A stretch of 64,000 nt of DNA from Jaminaea rosea (lineage: Eukaryota > Basidiomycota > Exobasidiomycetes > Microstromatales): assembly GCF_003144245.1 (NCBI RefSeq), contig NW_020289986.1, positions 434,001-498,000 of the forward strand, written 5' to 3'. Shown here in pieces: positions 40,831 to 51,295 of the stretch (position 1 is the stretch's first letter; each line of letters starts with the position of its first letter). Below the pieces are notes generated by a model. It saw nothing but the letters and a program-made list of their open reading frames with translations, did no database searches and had not been told where the DNA came from. The position numbers and the translations under genes are program-made.

Positions 40831-41759
40831 CTACTTTTTGAAGCCCTTGAACCACTTTGGTATCTTTTTCTCCTCCCCCTGCCCACCACTGCCACTGCCA
40901 CCTCCTAGTGTTCTCACCGCACTCGATGAAGACGGTGCTGCCGGCGTGGCTGCCCCGCTCTCATCGCCCAGTCCCATTTTGGGCGGCTCCATCCTCTCTG
41001 CCTTTTCACGCAGTCCCTCTCTGAGCGGCTGTGTCGTGTCTGATCTATTGAGCTTCTTTGCCTCTGCACTCGTCGCGCCCTCCTCAACCCATCTCACGCT
41101 GACGACAGCAGCGCCTCCCCATCCCATATCGCCAATTTTCTTGCCCTTGAGGCGGGCGTCTCTTTCTGCCAGGTCCTGTCGTGGCGGTGTAGTGTAAAGC
41201 ACGAAGGGCGGGACGGAATCGCTGAATGCCGTTGAGCGGAGCATGGGGTAGAGATCGAGGACTTGGGTGGAGGCTGAGGGAAGCGTGTACTCGAGTTGGG
41301 TGCGGTCGGGGAGGCGAAAGCGTACTCGGACCTGGCGAGGGGGGGGGCAACAAGAAGAGTATGAGATGAAGCTTAGGGAGTGACGCCACGACGACGTACC
41401 TCTTGATACGTCTTCTTCGTCTTGCCCTTGTCAAACTTGGCCTCATGCTTCTCTCTCATCGCCTTTGTCATGAGTGGAGCATCAGGCCCAATGCCTGCTC
41501 GCTGATTACGCTCCAGCGTCGATGCATATGCCGCCTTGATCTCTTCTGCCGTCGGTTTGGGGTCCTCAGTGGAGACGGGAGGTACGATGCGTGACGCTGA
41601 GGATGAAGGCGTCGACGACGTTGAGGATGAGGCTACGGCGGGTTGAGCAGATGTTGACGCTGTAGGCGGCAAGAAGACCCGAGGCGTGGGCCATGCAGGC
41701 GACGATGCGGCGGTCTGAGATGTCTCTGGAGGTATCGTAGGCTCTCCCGAGTTGGCCAT
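40831..41759 (-). CDS. UBX-domain protein, Ubx4/ASPSCR1 (TUG)-like
   Basis: Exon 1 is 41400-41759 and exon 2 is 40831-41331, giving 286 residues. LMTKAMREKHEAKFDKGK, then the UBX domain starting at the junction (VRVRFRLPDRTQLEYTLP, LYPMLR, FVLYTTPPRQDL, WGGAAVVSVRW) is the arrangement at the end of Ubx4/TUG proteins, which bind Cdc48/p97. UBX domains have a ubiquitin fold that docks on the Cdc48 N-domain. The N-terminal 100 residues are Ser/Thr/Pro-rich and there is no TUG-UBL1 domain in this model. An in-frame ATG at 41909 would add 50 residues; I prefer 41759 because the extra part has no family similarity. Confidence 0.85.
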
Positions 41760-41961
41760 GATTGTCGCGTGCGTACTTGTTTCCAATGTGGTGAAAGGTG
41801 ACGAACCAAGGTGGATTCGCGGCCTGAGCTCCACGAGTCGGCCAGAGGGGCTGACGTAAGCAACACTGAGCGGAAAGGCGAGCCATGCAGCGAGATGCAG
41901 GTTGCACATTTCTAGTCAGCTTTCAAGTACCATTCAACTCGCCCTCGACCACTCTTCGACG

Positions 41962-42497
41962 ATGAATTCGGTGAGCATAGGTGCGCCTGCTTTGAGCCAT
42001 GGCAGGGTCTGACAGACCTCTGCCATTCCTTTGCCAGTGCAATGGTATCCGCGAGGACCTAGCAGCGTGCGTCCTGGCCTCGCCGTGCGTGCAACAGGAG
42101 GGACGATCAGGCCAGGATTGTATCCAACATGACATGGACAAGCTGCCCATGGAGTGTCAGAACATCTACCGCAGCTTCGTCCACTGCAGGAAGGGACTGG
42201 TGAGTGGTGACGCTGTTTGAGTCATCGTAGTGTACCCTAGCCTCGTTCTGATCCCCAGGTCATTCTCACCACTCCTCCACCACCCTGACTCAGCTCGATA
42301 TGAGGAAGAGGTAAGCGCCGTATAGGACCGTAGCGCACGCCCTCGAGTAGCTCACTGATCGTCTGCTACTTTCCATCAATCGCGTCAATAGGTTCCGTGG
42401 CAATGCCCCTCCCACCGGAAAGTCGAACAACCCGACTGGTGGCAACACAGCCGTCGCTGCCAACTTGGCGGAGGGCGATGCGCAACAGCAGCAATAG
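41962..42497 (+). CDS. PET191: Cytochrome c oxidase assembly protein Pet191/COA5
   Basis: Four exons: 41962-41970, 42038-42199, 42294-42310 and 42392-42497, giving 97 residues. Pet191 is a twin CX9C-type protein of the intermembrane space needed to assemble complex IV. Spliced, it reads MNS/CNGIREDLAACVLASPC, then CIQHDMDKLPMECQ, FVHCRKGL/LDMRKR/FRGN, colinear with yeast Pet191 (MSSSCSPIRKDLADCL ... CKRGMLDMRQRFRGN). The first exon is only 9 bases and the third 17 bases; the protein match across all three junctions supports them. The C-terminal tail ends in four Gln. It is divergent from the UBX gene, and the secreted-protein cluster begins 286 bases downstream. Confidence 0.92.
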
Positions 42498-42783
42498 CGG
42501 CAATAGCGGGCTGTTGGAATGGAAATCGTAGCGGCTTGTCTAAAAACCACAGCTTTCTTGCGCTTCCTGCTAGCGAACCCTCTGCCCTCATTCGGCCCGC
42601 TGACCATCCATCGACGAGCAGCCTTCCTGGCCGTCATTCCGTCCTACCTTTGGTCCTTGCCTCTCCCATCGACCCATCTTCTGCCTTGACACAAGCTGAG
42701 ACTTTGAGTGAGAGAGTATGCATGATAAGTGACAGCGCTAGTCTGCTCAAAATATTCATCCGCGCGAGCAGGCTGTAAACGCC

Positions 42784-43152
42784 ATGTCCCTCACCAACAT
42801 CAAGCACGCCTTCGCCATCTCCGCCATGGCTTACATCCTCGTCGCCTTCCTTTGGCTGACGAACACGGCCAATGCCGAGCTCCTCGGCGACTGCTACTCC
42901 ACCAAAGCTTGCAATATCAAGAAGCTGAGCGGTCACGGGGTGTATGGGGACTACTCGAGTGGAAGTAAGGTCTACTTCAACCAGACCAATTGCTACGCCT
43001 ACAAAGCCTACATAGGGAAACCTTACTATCCTCAGAAGATCAGGGTCTGCGAGCGTGTCAACTTTGGCGAGTGTGCCGACTGCTCTGAGGTCCTGACGAT
43101 CGGTCAATGCTACGTACCGACTGTCATCTACACGGGGATCTGTGTTGATTAG
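42784..43152 (+). CDS. Secreted eight-cysteine protein, cluster gene 1
   Basis: A single exon of 122 residues. The signal peptide is residues 1-31 (hydrophobic MAYILVAFLWLT core, TNTANA before cleavage). The mature protein starts ELLGDCYSTKAC and has the eight-cysteine pattern: C-x5-C, then C-x2-Y-x3-I-G-x-P, VC, EC-x2-C, CY and a cysteine two residues from the end. One N-glycosylation-type site NQTN lies before Cys3. It resembles gene 2 closely (about 53 of 91 mature residues identical by my count, including IKKLSGHGV and FNQT), so they arose by a fairly recent tandem duplication. Function unknown; no known domain recognised. Confidence 0.85.
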   Translation: MSLTNIKHAFAISAMAYILVAFLWLTNTANAELLGDCYSTKACNIKKLSGHGVYGDYSSGSKVYFNQTNCYAYKAYIGKPYYPQKIRVCERVNFGECADCSEVLTIGQCYVPTVIYTGICVD

Positions 43153-43682
43153 TAGAGGCAATTGGATGTAAGGAGAGTCTGAGGGGCTGAAGCTGATACA
43201 GGCGAACAGGGCAAGAAGGCCGTCGTCAATGACACCCCTCGCTGCTTTTCAGCTATTGTTTGTCCAATGTGTTGATAAATCCCAACGAATGCTCCGTTCT
43301 CAAACGATGCTGCAATTTCTGCGTGCGGCGATGCTGAGCACGTCGATGACTATCGCACGTCCATGAAGGAGAGTGGAGACGAGTAGACGCATGACATCGA
43401 GGAGATCAGTGCTGCGCGTGATCGCTTGGCCCGGATCAATATTTCAACGCAGCACCGATTTGAACCCGTCGATGCTGCGGGCAGCATCTCAGCAATGACT
43501 GCCTTACCCACGTCCGATGCCCTCTGCCCTCTCGTAACCTATTTCTTCTCTGATCGGTAACCTCCTTCACAACTCCTAACATCACCACCACCCATCTCGA
43601 TCACCGTGAGTATCCACGCTGCCCTCAAGAGAGTTTCTGCTGACGACTTTGCCTGCCCCATTGCGAAAGGATATCCGGAATC
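43153..43682. other. Spacer between cluster genes 1 and 2
   Basis: Promoter and leader of gene 2. A GTGAGT-like donor at about 43604 suggests a possible leader intron, but no convincing acceptor follows before the ATG. Nothing else recognised. Confidence 0.4.
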
Positions 43683-44042
43683 ATGAGCAAGTACACCATC
43701 GCCTTCAACGTCGCCATCGTCTACTTGGTGGCCGTTGGCTTCTATCTTCCCGGGATGACCAAAGGTGAACTCCTGGGCGATTGCTATTCAGTCAAGGACT
43801 GCGATATCAAGAAGCTGAGTGGACACGGTGTCCACGGCGACTACTCCAATGGGACGCATGTTCTCTTCAACCAGACAGACTGTTATTCCTTCAGGACCTA
43901 CGTGGGCACTCCTACGGATCAACAGAAGATCAAAGTCTGTTCCAGAGTCAACGAAGGCGAGTGTGTGGGCTGCACTGCGCCGATGGCGGACAACAGTTGC
44001 TACACGGCCACCTCGATCTGGGTCGGCCTCTGTGTCGGTTGA
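43683..44042 (+). CDS. Secreted eight-cysteine protein, cluster gene 2
   Basis: A single exon of 119 residues. The signal peptide (FNVAIVYLVAVGFYLPG core) is cut near MTKG, and the mature part starts ELLGDCYSVKDC. All eight cysteines align with gene 1 without a gap, including ECVGC and the final GLCVG. The Gly-His-Gly segment IKKLSGHGVHGDYS is shared only with gene 1. The central block reads CYSFRTYVGTP. It lies in tandem with its relatives, all on the plus strand. Unknown function; an apoplastic effector or surface protein is an inference from size, secretion and duplication. Confidence 0.85.
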   Translation: MSKYTIAFNVAIVYLVAVGFYLPGMTKGELLGDCYSVKDCDIKKLSGHGVHGDYSNGTHVLFNQTDCYSFRTYVGTPTDQQKIKVCSRVNEGECVGCTAPMADNSCYTATSIWVGLCVG

Positions 44043-44550
44043 CCGCAGGAGCGGCCGTGAAGCCCAGACGTCATTGCTACAGTAGCGGGAGGTCACCGAT
44101 GCTTTAGTCTCATCAACCTCAAACGAGCACTCTCCATCATCGTGCTCTTCTTGCAGTACCTTACACGCGTGCTGATCAGGGGTGCGATAGCATCCACAGA
44201 CCGGCGATGATCCCGGATCTGCCTGTGCTGAGATGTCAGGCCTCGTAGGCCATGACGAAGATCCATTAAGCATGCCGCCATATGGCTCATGACGAATTTG
44301 ACAAGATCGAGAGCCTGCAGCGCTCTTGGATAGCCGATCACAATTGAGCGAACGAGCTGGTCGCTCTCTCTGGGCCAGCAAAGTGACTGGCTGGGTCGAT
44401 CGAGGGCCGCACAAGAGCGCGACATCGATGATGACATAGCCTCGTGTCAGTGTTGCTCTCCTGTCGAGACTGCAAACCCACCTGTCTTACCCACCACTGC
44501 GTCTCCAACACCAGACTGTAAGACGCGACCTCATTCAACACCCTGCCAAC
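44043..44550. other. Spacer between cluster genes 2 and 3
   Basis: No open frame here shows the family's cysteine pattern on either strand. It should hold the promoter of gene 3. Confidence 0.4.
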
Positions 44551-44915
44551 ATGCTCAGCTACTTGTACGTCGTTGTCACTACAGTATTGCCATTGCTCGT
44601 CACGCCCACCAAGCCTTGGCCGGCAATCTGGGAATCTGCTTCGACGGGTCCAAGTGCGGAGGCCGGAGTACCCAAATCCTTTCAGGCAAGGCCACGCCTG
44701 GAAGTGTCGTCACTTTCCGAGGAGGCTGCTCCGTCTACCAGTCGCTCATTGGGCAGCCATACATCCGAAATGTCTACCTTTGTAAAGACGTTGATGTCTA
44801 CCAGTGCAGGGACTGTGTCGAGGTCGATACGGATGGATGTTACACGGCCGATCCTATGCACAGCTTCGTTGCTCTCTGTATCAGCAAGTGTGCCCCAGTG
44901 GTGGACGTGCGGTGA
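44551..44915 (+). pseudogene. Secreted eight-cysteine protein, cluster gene 3, possibly broken
   Basis: The ATG at 44551 begins a hydrophobic signal-like segment (MLSYLYVVVTTVLPLLV). The mature-type sequence (NLGICFDGSKC, CSVYQSLIGQP, VYLCKDV, QCRDC, CYT, FVALCISK) has all eight cysteines in family order but is not in the same frame as the signal-like segment. It looks whole in its mature part with about one break near the start; no intron of believable length joins the two. After the last cysteine it has about ten more residues than its relatives. It belongs with genes 4 and 5 (NLGxC start, shorter C3-C4 spacing). An assembly error cannot be excluded. Confidence 0.6.
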
Positions 44916-45253
44916 GCGCGCCAATGAGCAGACCCGCTTGGACGCCCCCACTGACGATGTCATGCCAACACGCAGACAGGAGAACTGCCCCGCTCCCTCG
45001 CTGAAGATCTAGCAGGACGCTCGTTCACCTGTTACACCATTGTCTAGCCTCTTGAACGTTCATGAATGAGTTGATCTGTTTGGTGCACTCTGCGCAGACG
45101 GAACAGATGACAAAGCGGGTGAGCCCTGCGAATCGTACCTTTTCGATGTCAAGCCGCACATGCCGTGACAGCCTGTGCCGCTTGCCCTGCCTCCTCGCAA
45201 GCTGCTCACAGAACCAGAGCTCTTCACCCCTGTACACGACCGCATATCGAACC
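44916..45253. other. Spacer between cluster genes 3 and 4
   Basis: The gene 4 frame is open upstream of its ATG back to about 45062, but the sequence there has no signal peptide and I treat it as leader. Nothing else recognised. Confidence 0.4.
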
Positions 45254-45604
45254 ATGCTCATTCGCTTCCGACTGTCTCTCAACACCGCACTAGCCGGCGT
45301 CACGCTCGCTCTGCTCTTTCGATCAGTCTCGGCATCCAATCTCGGTCTGTGCTACCTTGGAATCACTTGCGAAGGCAGGCCAGCCAGCGCGATGCCCGGC
45401 AAAAGCATCGCCGGCACATTCGCATCCTTTCAGACCGGCTGCCCTACATACAGAGCCCTCATTGGCTCACCGGACACTGCGAACGTGTATCTCTGCCGAA
45501 GCGTGAATACTGAGAATTGCCACGACTGCGTTACGGTCAGTGAGGGCGGATGCTACACGAATGAGCCGGGGAGCCAGTGGGTCGGAGTGTGCATCGCTAG
45601 CTGA
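45254..45604 (+). CDS. Secreted eight-cysteine protein, cluster gene 4
   Basis: A single exon of 116 residues from ATG 45254. The signal peptide has an Arg start and a hydrophobic core (RFRLSLNTALAGVTLALLF) with cleavage near SVSA/SNLG. The mature part starts NLGLCYLGITC, then CPTYRALIGSP, VYLCRSV, NCHDC, CYTNEPGSQW and GVCIAS at the end. The eight cysteines align with all other members; C-x5-C and C-x2-C pairs are kept. Closest relatives are genes 3 and 5. Function unknown. Confidence 0.85.
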   Translation: MLIRFRLSLNTALAGVTLALLFRSVSASNLGLCYLGITCEGRPASAMPGKSIAGTFASFQTGCPTYRALIGSPDTANVYLCRSVNTENCHDCVTVSEGGCYTNEPGSQWVGVCIAS

Positions 45605-45858
45605 GTGCGCGACCATGCTCTGCTCGATGACGAGAAGGGCAATTGGTCGCAGCAGACGGGTGGCGCAGGCATGGGCCACGTTTCATAACCAGCCGAGCAA
45701 CCGCTAAGCGGCCCGTCCTCTACGCTTGACGGCAACATCTGAGCAAGAAATCTCCAGCCGCGTCAGGTGGCTCCGTCGCATTTGGTTGACTTGAGCAAGC
45801 ATTTCAGCTACTATGCTTTTCGCCTTCTGCCCCCTAACACATTATCAGAAGCCACAGC

Positions 45859-46200
45859 ATGCTTGACCACCTCAAACTCTTCAAGCTCGTAGTTGCTTCA
45901 GCCCTCGCCTGCGGCCAAGTCGCCCTGACTGCCAACTTGGGAACCTGTTTCAGCGGACCAAGCTGCTCTGGTAACATTACCGGCGTCGCGAAGGGCAAGG
46001 CCGGACCCGGAGCAGTCACCATCTTCAACTTCAATTGCCCCACCTTTCAGCCCCTCGTAGGGGAGCCCTACGCTCACAAGGTGCAAGTCTGCCACAAGAT
46101 CAACGGTCAAGAATGTACCGACTGCACCACCGTCAGTGTGAATGGCTGCTACCCAGTGCCTGCGAGCCAGCAGTGGGTGGGAATCTGCGTTGGCAAGTGA
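45859..46200 (+). CDS. Secreted eight-cysteine protein, cluster gene 5
   Basis: A single exon of 113 residues. Signal peptide core LFKLVVASALACGQVAL, cleavage near LTA/NLG. The mature part reads NLGTCFSGPSC, a Gly/Lys-rich segment (NITGVAKGKAGPG), CPTFQPLVGEP, VQVCHKI, ECTDC, CYPVPASQQW and GICVGK. The signal peptide itself contains one extra cysteine. The ending QWVGICVGK closely matches gene 4 (QWVGVCIAS). It is the last member of the cluster and ends about 210 bases before the stop of the convergent coiled-coil gene. Confidence 0.85.
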   Translation: MLDHLKLFKLVVASALACGQVALTANLGTCFSGPSCSGNITGVAKGKAGPGAVTIFNFNCPTFQPLVGEPYAHKVQVCHKINGQECTDCTTVSVNGCYPVPASQQWVGICVGK

Positions 46201-46408
46201 GGACGGGGCGAGGCCGAGGAGGAGAAGAGATAGACGTGAGCGCGGGCAGTACGACCAGAAACAGTAGACTGGGTCTGGCGCTGAACGAACCTTGATGCCT
46301 TGACGTTGACGTGGCGATCGTGGCACTTCGAGCGGGCATGCGAGTAACGGTATAGCAGTACTTGTACAAGGCATCAAAAAACAGTGCGCGCGACCCTCCT
46401 CACTGGGC

Positions 46409-49400
46409 TCAGTCAACCCCTTCCAGCCCCTCGCGCAGATGATCAACAGTACGCAGCCTCCTCTGTGCCGCCTCGACGTCAGCCTCGAGCTTTCTTCTCT
46501 GCTCCTGCTGCTCCGCAACCCTCTCCTTGGCACCCTGTCTCTCCCTCTTGACCTTCTCTTCAGCAGCCTTGCACCTCGCCTCCAGCTCCTTGATTCTTGC
46601 TAGCCACTTGCTCTCGCCCTGGTTGTATTTGGCCTTGGCTTCGGCGAGACGTTCGTCAGCTTGCGAGGCGGCTTGCTGAGCGTCTCTCAGGCGCTTTTCG
46701 GCCGTGTTGGCGCGCGAGTTGAGCGTGGTGAGCTTCGTGTTCTCTGATGACGTAGAGAGGGAGTTGCGCGTCTTGAGTGAGGAGATTTGCGATTGCAGCT
46801 CGGCGACAGTGTTCTTGGTAGCGTCAAGCTCGCTGCGCAGCGCGAAGAGGGAAGAGAGGATGTCAGCTTGGCTACACGTGGTGATGAATGCCTCCTTGAT
46901 CGTCGCGCACCTCTGCTTGGTTACCAGACGTGAGCGCCAGGCCGATTGCTTGTCCTGCGCACCCTTGAGAGCTCCCTCGATGCGATCAATCTGCTTGAAG
47001 CGCGACTCTTGCTGGCGTCGCAGATTGCCCACTGAGTCGGTCGCTTGCGCCTCGATGCGCGACGCACGGCGCTCAAACATGGACTTGATCTCGACCAGCT
47101 TGCGTACGCGGCCGAGAAGCAAGGCGTGGAAGGCGCCGAAATCGCTACTTGGACGAGGCTCATTAGAGCGCTTGCGAGCGTCATCTACGCCGCCTAGGAT
47201 CTGGATCATGTGCTGCGAAATGCTGCGAGTGCGGGTGGGGCCGATAGGGATAATCAGCATCTGTTCAACCGCAGTGGTTCTTCTGCATGCGTACTTGCAC
47301 GCGTACTTACGCTTGGAGGAGGCTATTCCTCTCGAGCACCTGCTTCCTGACTGCCGACTCGGCGCGATCGATGGACAACTCGTCGTCGTGCGACTTCTTC
47401 TCTAGGGTATCGGCACGTCCGCGAGCGTCAGCCAACGCCCGCTCGCTCTCTTGCAAAGACGTCTTGAGGGCAGCGATGCGCTCATCGAGACCCAGCCGCG
47501 TCTGAGTTTCGGTGGCCAGCTTGGCCTGGGCTTCGGCACTCTCCGAATAGAGCTTGTTGACTTGGGACGCTCGCTCTCGTAGCGCCTCATCCTTGCGGTC
47601 GACCTCGTCCCTTGCTCGCTCCAGATCCTGCTCGCAACGCTCTAGATCACGCTTGAGTCGGTCGACTTCGAGCTTGAGCGAGTGCTTGTCCGTAGCACTC
47701 GACCGTCCCATTTTCTCTGACTCATCTTCCTTGGCTTGCAGGACCTTCTGCAGGGCTTCCAGGTCGGCATCGCGGTCGCGCAACGATCTACGCGCATGAG
47801 CCAGATCGTCTTCGGCTGCGGCGAGCGCATCTTCCTTCTCCTCGATGATGCGGCGCAGATCGTCTTCATTGTCGGCCATGCGCTTCTCCCACTCGGCAGC
47901 GAGACTTTCATTGCGACGCTCCTCGTCTTGAAGGTCGGCCAGCATGTCTTGACACTTCTCCTCGAGCTTAGCCGTGTGATCTTGCGCAGCTTCGAGCTCG
48001 CTGTTGCGTTGCTTGAGCGTCTCGCGATATGTCTGCAGCTTCTCGCGCAGAGTCTCGCCATCTTCCTCTGACATTCGCAGCCGCTCTCCAGTCTCGGCCA
48101 TCTCAGCAGCGGCATCGGCGAGTCGCTGCTTCAATTGCTCCAGCTTCATCTCGTAATGCTCTCGCTGCGACTCGAGTTCTGACTCTGCTTCTGCACGGAA
48201 ATGCTCTGCCTCCTCTGCGTCGGCGATGCTGAGATCTTGCTCGTCCTCGAGGCGTCGAATGGCTTCCGACTGCTGAGCAATTTCCTTGTTGCATTCGAGG
48301 ACTTCGGCCTCCTTCTCCTCGAGCTGTCGTGCCAAGTCTTCGAAGCGTGCGCCCAGGTCAGCCAGCTCGACTTCGTCTTGCTTGCGGGCTTGGAGTAGCT
48401 CCTCCAGCTCTTCCTCGATCTGCTTGCGAGCTTCGTGAGCGCTCTCGAATTCTTCCTCGAGTTGCATAAGTTCGTTGGACTTGGCAGCAAGCTCGTCGCG
48501 GAGGCGGTCGTACTGGGTACGAGCGGGGCGGGAGCAGAATGTCAGGACGGCCCTAGCTCCACAACGATTTTCCTGCTCACCTTATTCTCGTCGGCGCTGC
48601 GCTGTGCGTCGACCTCGCCCCTGAAGACGGCAACCTCTGCTGCTGAAGCTTCCAGCTGACCGCGTACCTCCTGCAACTCTTGCTGCGTCTTTTGGTGGTC
48701 TTCAATGCGCTGCTCCAGCTCAGCCTCGAGACGATCGAGTTCTGACCGGTGTCGCTCGTGCAAGTCTCTTGTCGCTGCAGACTGGTTGGCTCGGTTCTGA
48801 GCGTGCTCCTCCAGCTCAGCGACTCTGTCCTCATGCTCTCGACAGCTCTCTTGCCAATGTCGCAGCTCTTTGTCGAGAGCCTCGCGCTTCTCCTCTGCTT
48901 CATCTCGCTGCTTCTCGAGGCGGTAGATCTCCTGGTCGAGGTCCTCCTTGTCAGCCTGAAGGTCGTTGCGCTCGTTGTCAGAACGCAGCAGCTGTTCGCG
49001 AAGTCGTTCGAGCCTGCAAGCGGAGGCGGGGAAAGAGTTAGCTATGCGCGGGGGCTAAGGACTCGAGCTGGACATTGTACCCACTCATCCTCTGCTTGCT
49101 GCCTTGCCTGCGCTTCCTCGTCCTTTTGCTGATCAAGCAGACGTAGACCTTCTTCCATCTCGTCCATTCGCCTCCGCGTCTCGCGATCCGTCGATCCTTG
49201 CTGCGAGGAAGACTGCGTCTTGACCTGCTTATTGAGGTCCTTGATCGTCTTCTTTTGAGCAGTGACGAGATTGGTGAGCGTGAGGCGATGTTGCAGGACG
49301 CGAGTATTCTCCTGACGTAGGCGAATGATCTCGGCGGCTTCTTCGCTAGGGTTGTAATGACGTCGCAGACTGTCAACTTCGATCTTGAGGTCATCGCGCT

Positions 49401-49989
49401 CTTGCAGCAGGCTGTCGATGCGATCTTGCATCTGCTTGGATGATACGCCTGCCTTGTTCTTGGATTCCTTGATGTGCCTCTCCCACTCGCTAGCATCTGC
49501 TGAGGCGACGGTCGTCTCATTTGCGTTTGTGAGATTGGGCCTCTCTGCAATCTCGTCGCTGCTATCGCCCTCGTCGTCGTCTAGAGTGACCTCGTAAGGG
49601 GCTGAGAGAGCGCCTCGCGCAGCAGCGTTGGATGATGAAGGGCGTGATGATGGACGACTGCCGCTTGGGGAGCTCGTTTGAGCGGATGAGGGAGCGAGAG
49701 GCACTCGCGAAGGTGGGACTCGAATGGATCCAGTCATCGCTGCGGGCTGCTTGCCATTGCTGACTCGTCGGTCCCTGCCATTTTCATCGCGAGCTGCTGA
49801 AGACGAGGATGATGCTGTGCGTAGGATGGGCTGGGCCACGATACCAGTGAATGCATTTGTATCGGTGTCCATTGTCGAGTCGAAGCGATTGGCTGCAGCA
49901 TTACGAGGAGGAGGCATCATGCTAGCCTCCGTCGTCTCGTCACCGCCTCCAGCGGCAAAGCCAGCCGCCCTGGCGAAATGGTCCGCCAT
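46409..49989 (-). CDS. Long coiled-coil protein, 1117 residues, function unknown
   Basis: Four exons (minus): 49085-49989, 48581-49013, 47311-48512 and 46409-47222. Frame fixes the sites: donor GTGGGT at 49084 (a GTACAA five bases on would break the frame) and acceptor CGCAG at 47223. The first ~165 residues are Ser/Pro/Ala-rich with an acidic patch (TLDDDEGDSSDE). From ASEWERHIKESKNK on, almost everything is heptad-repeat coiled coil rich in Glu, Arg, Leu and Gln, with a likely break around ISQHMIQILGGVDDAR, where non-coil sequence (FGAFHALLLGRVRKL) intervenes before a second coil. Myosin tails, SMC arms and spindle-pole-body proteins look similar; no motor head, ATPase or CM1 motif is present. 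A spindle-pole or cytoskeletal scaffold is only a guess. Confidence 0.8.
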
Positions 49990-50301
49990 CAGGGGGTCGC
50001 AAGCAGAGAAGTCGAAGTTCTTTCAGCTAAGAGTCCAAGAATGGTAGTGTGAATGAAAAGTGAAAGGAGAGATGCGAGGGCAAGCCAACCAACCCATTCG
50101 CGCTTGTTTATCCGCTCCGACCTGGCCAACACGCACGACGCGGCTGCAGCCAGAGACGCACGTCAGAGAAGGGCGAGAGGGAGAGGCCAAGAGCAACACC
50201 ACCAGCCAAACAAGAAGCAATGAGAAAGAATCAATGGCGAGCAGTAAGATGGATGCTGATGTTGCATTCCCCGAGATGCTTCTCTGACGCTGACTACGCG
50301 G
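49990..50301. other. Region between the coiled-coil gene and the GPI-type gene
   Basis: It holds the promoter of the coiled-coil gene and the 3' end of its upstream neighbour, both on the minus strand. No further gene is seen. Confidence 0.45.
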
Positions 50302-50945
50302 TTACAATAGAACCTGGAAACCGGCTGCAAAGCTCATCAATCCCACCAGGAATGCCCAAGTCGTTGCCGCATTTGCTCCTCCAAAGGTCATGCCCATCGC
50401 GCCATTCCCTGAGCCCATAGACGTAGCTGTAGCACTGCCCCCTCCCACAGTCGTCGAGACACCCATCGAAGTCGCGCTGAGAGTAGCCAATGAGCTTGAA
50501 GTTGCTGAAGAGGACGACGAAGCCGTGCCATTGGCAGAGCTTCCGCCGCTAGCAGCGCTTCCACCGGCCGTGCTGGTCTGATTGAGGAGCGTGAAGGAGC
50601 CCGAGGGGTTAATACTCGTGGTCAGCGGGCCGATAGGAGTAGCGGCAGGAGTAGATGCACCGCTGTTGGTGCATCCAGCGCCTTGAGGGACCGGTGTTGC
50701 TCGCCCGCTAGAGTCCGTCTTTGTGACGATGGTGCATTCCGCCTGGCCGCTCGTCATGATGAGTTCTGCACGCTCATCGAGCTGGATCAGATGGCGGAGA
50801 CGAAGCGTGCAGCAAGAGAATGTCAGTTGATCGGCCCGTTGACGCACTTGCGAGGAAGCCAGCTCACCTTGAAAGCCGCGACGGCGCAGGCCGTGATGGC
50901 GATTGTCAAGACGAAGAGGATGGCACGTAGATTGAGGCGAGCCAT
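50302..50945 (-). CDS. Small Ser/Thr-rich secreted protein, probably GPI-anchored
   Basis: Exon 1 is 50868-50945 and exon 2 is 50302-50781 (86-base intron), giving 185 residues. The first exon is almost exactly a signal peptide (MARLNLRAILFVLTIAITAC). The mature part has two cysteines near its start (AECTIV and GAGCTN) and then ~100 residues dominated by Ser, Thr, Gly and Ala, a target for O-mannosylation. The C-terminus has small residues (FGGANAAT) followed by a hydrophobic end (WAFLVGLMSFAAGFQVLL), the GPI signal pattern. It should be a cell-wall or plasma-membrane glycoprotein. No known domain is visible. Confidence 0.8.
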
Positions 50946-51295
50946 GATGATGGTGTGAAAGTCGAAGCAAGGATGCGTGGTGATGATGAAAGTCAAGAGG
51001 CAAGCAGCGATTGGATACCAGAGGGAGTCTGATGAGGGATATCTCTTTCTCGCCCGTGAATGTCCAAGCGAAGGGCCGACAGGCTAGGCTAGGCTAGGGT
51101 GGTGCCCTGTGTGTGCTGTGTCCTCCTGCCCTCCCCTCCTCTGCTCGGTCGGAGCGACGTCCGGCGTGCAGGTGCGAATGCCAAACACGCATGCTGCGCT
51201 GCTGCGACTCGCATTTGGGGCCTCCACCCCGCACCCAGACGAAGCCATCAGACACCCATTGAACCCTTTCTTCGAATTGCTACCATCGAGCAAGA
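50946..51295. other. Divergent promoter region
   Basis: It is shared by the GPI-type gene (minus) and the mitochondrial-type gene (plus). It contains a short AGGCT pentamer repeat at 51081-51098. Confidence 0.45.
51081..51098 (+). repeat. AGGCT pentanucleotide repeat
   Basis: Three perfect AGGCT units and a partial fourth. Confidence 0.85.
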
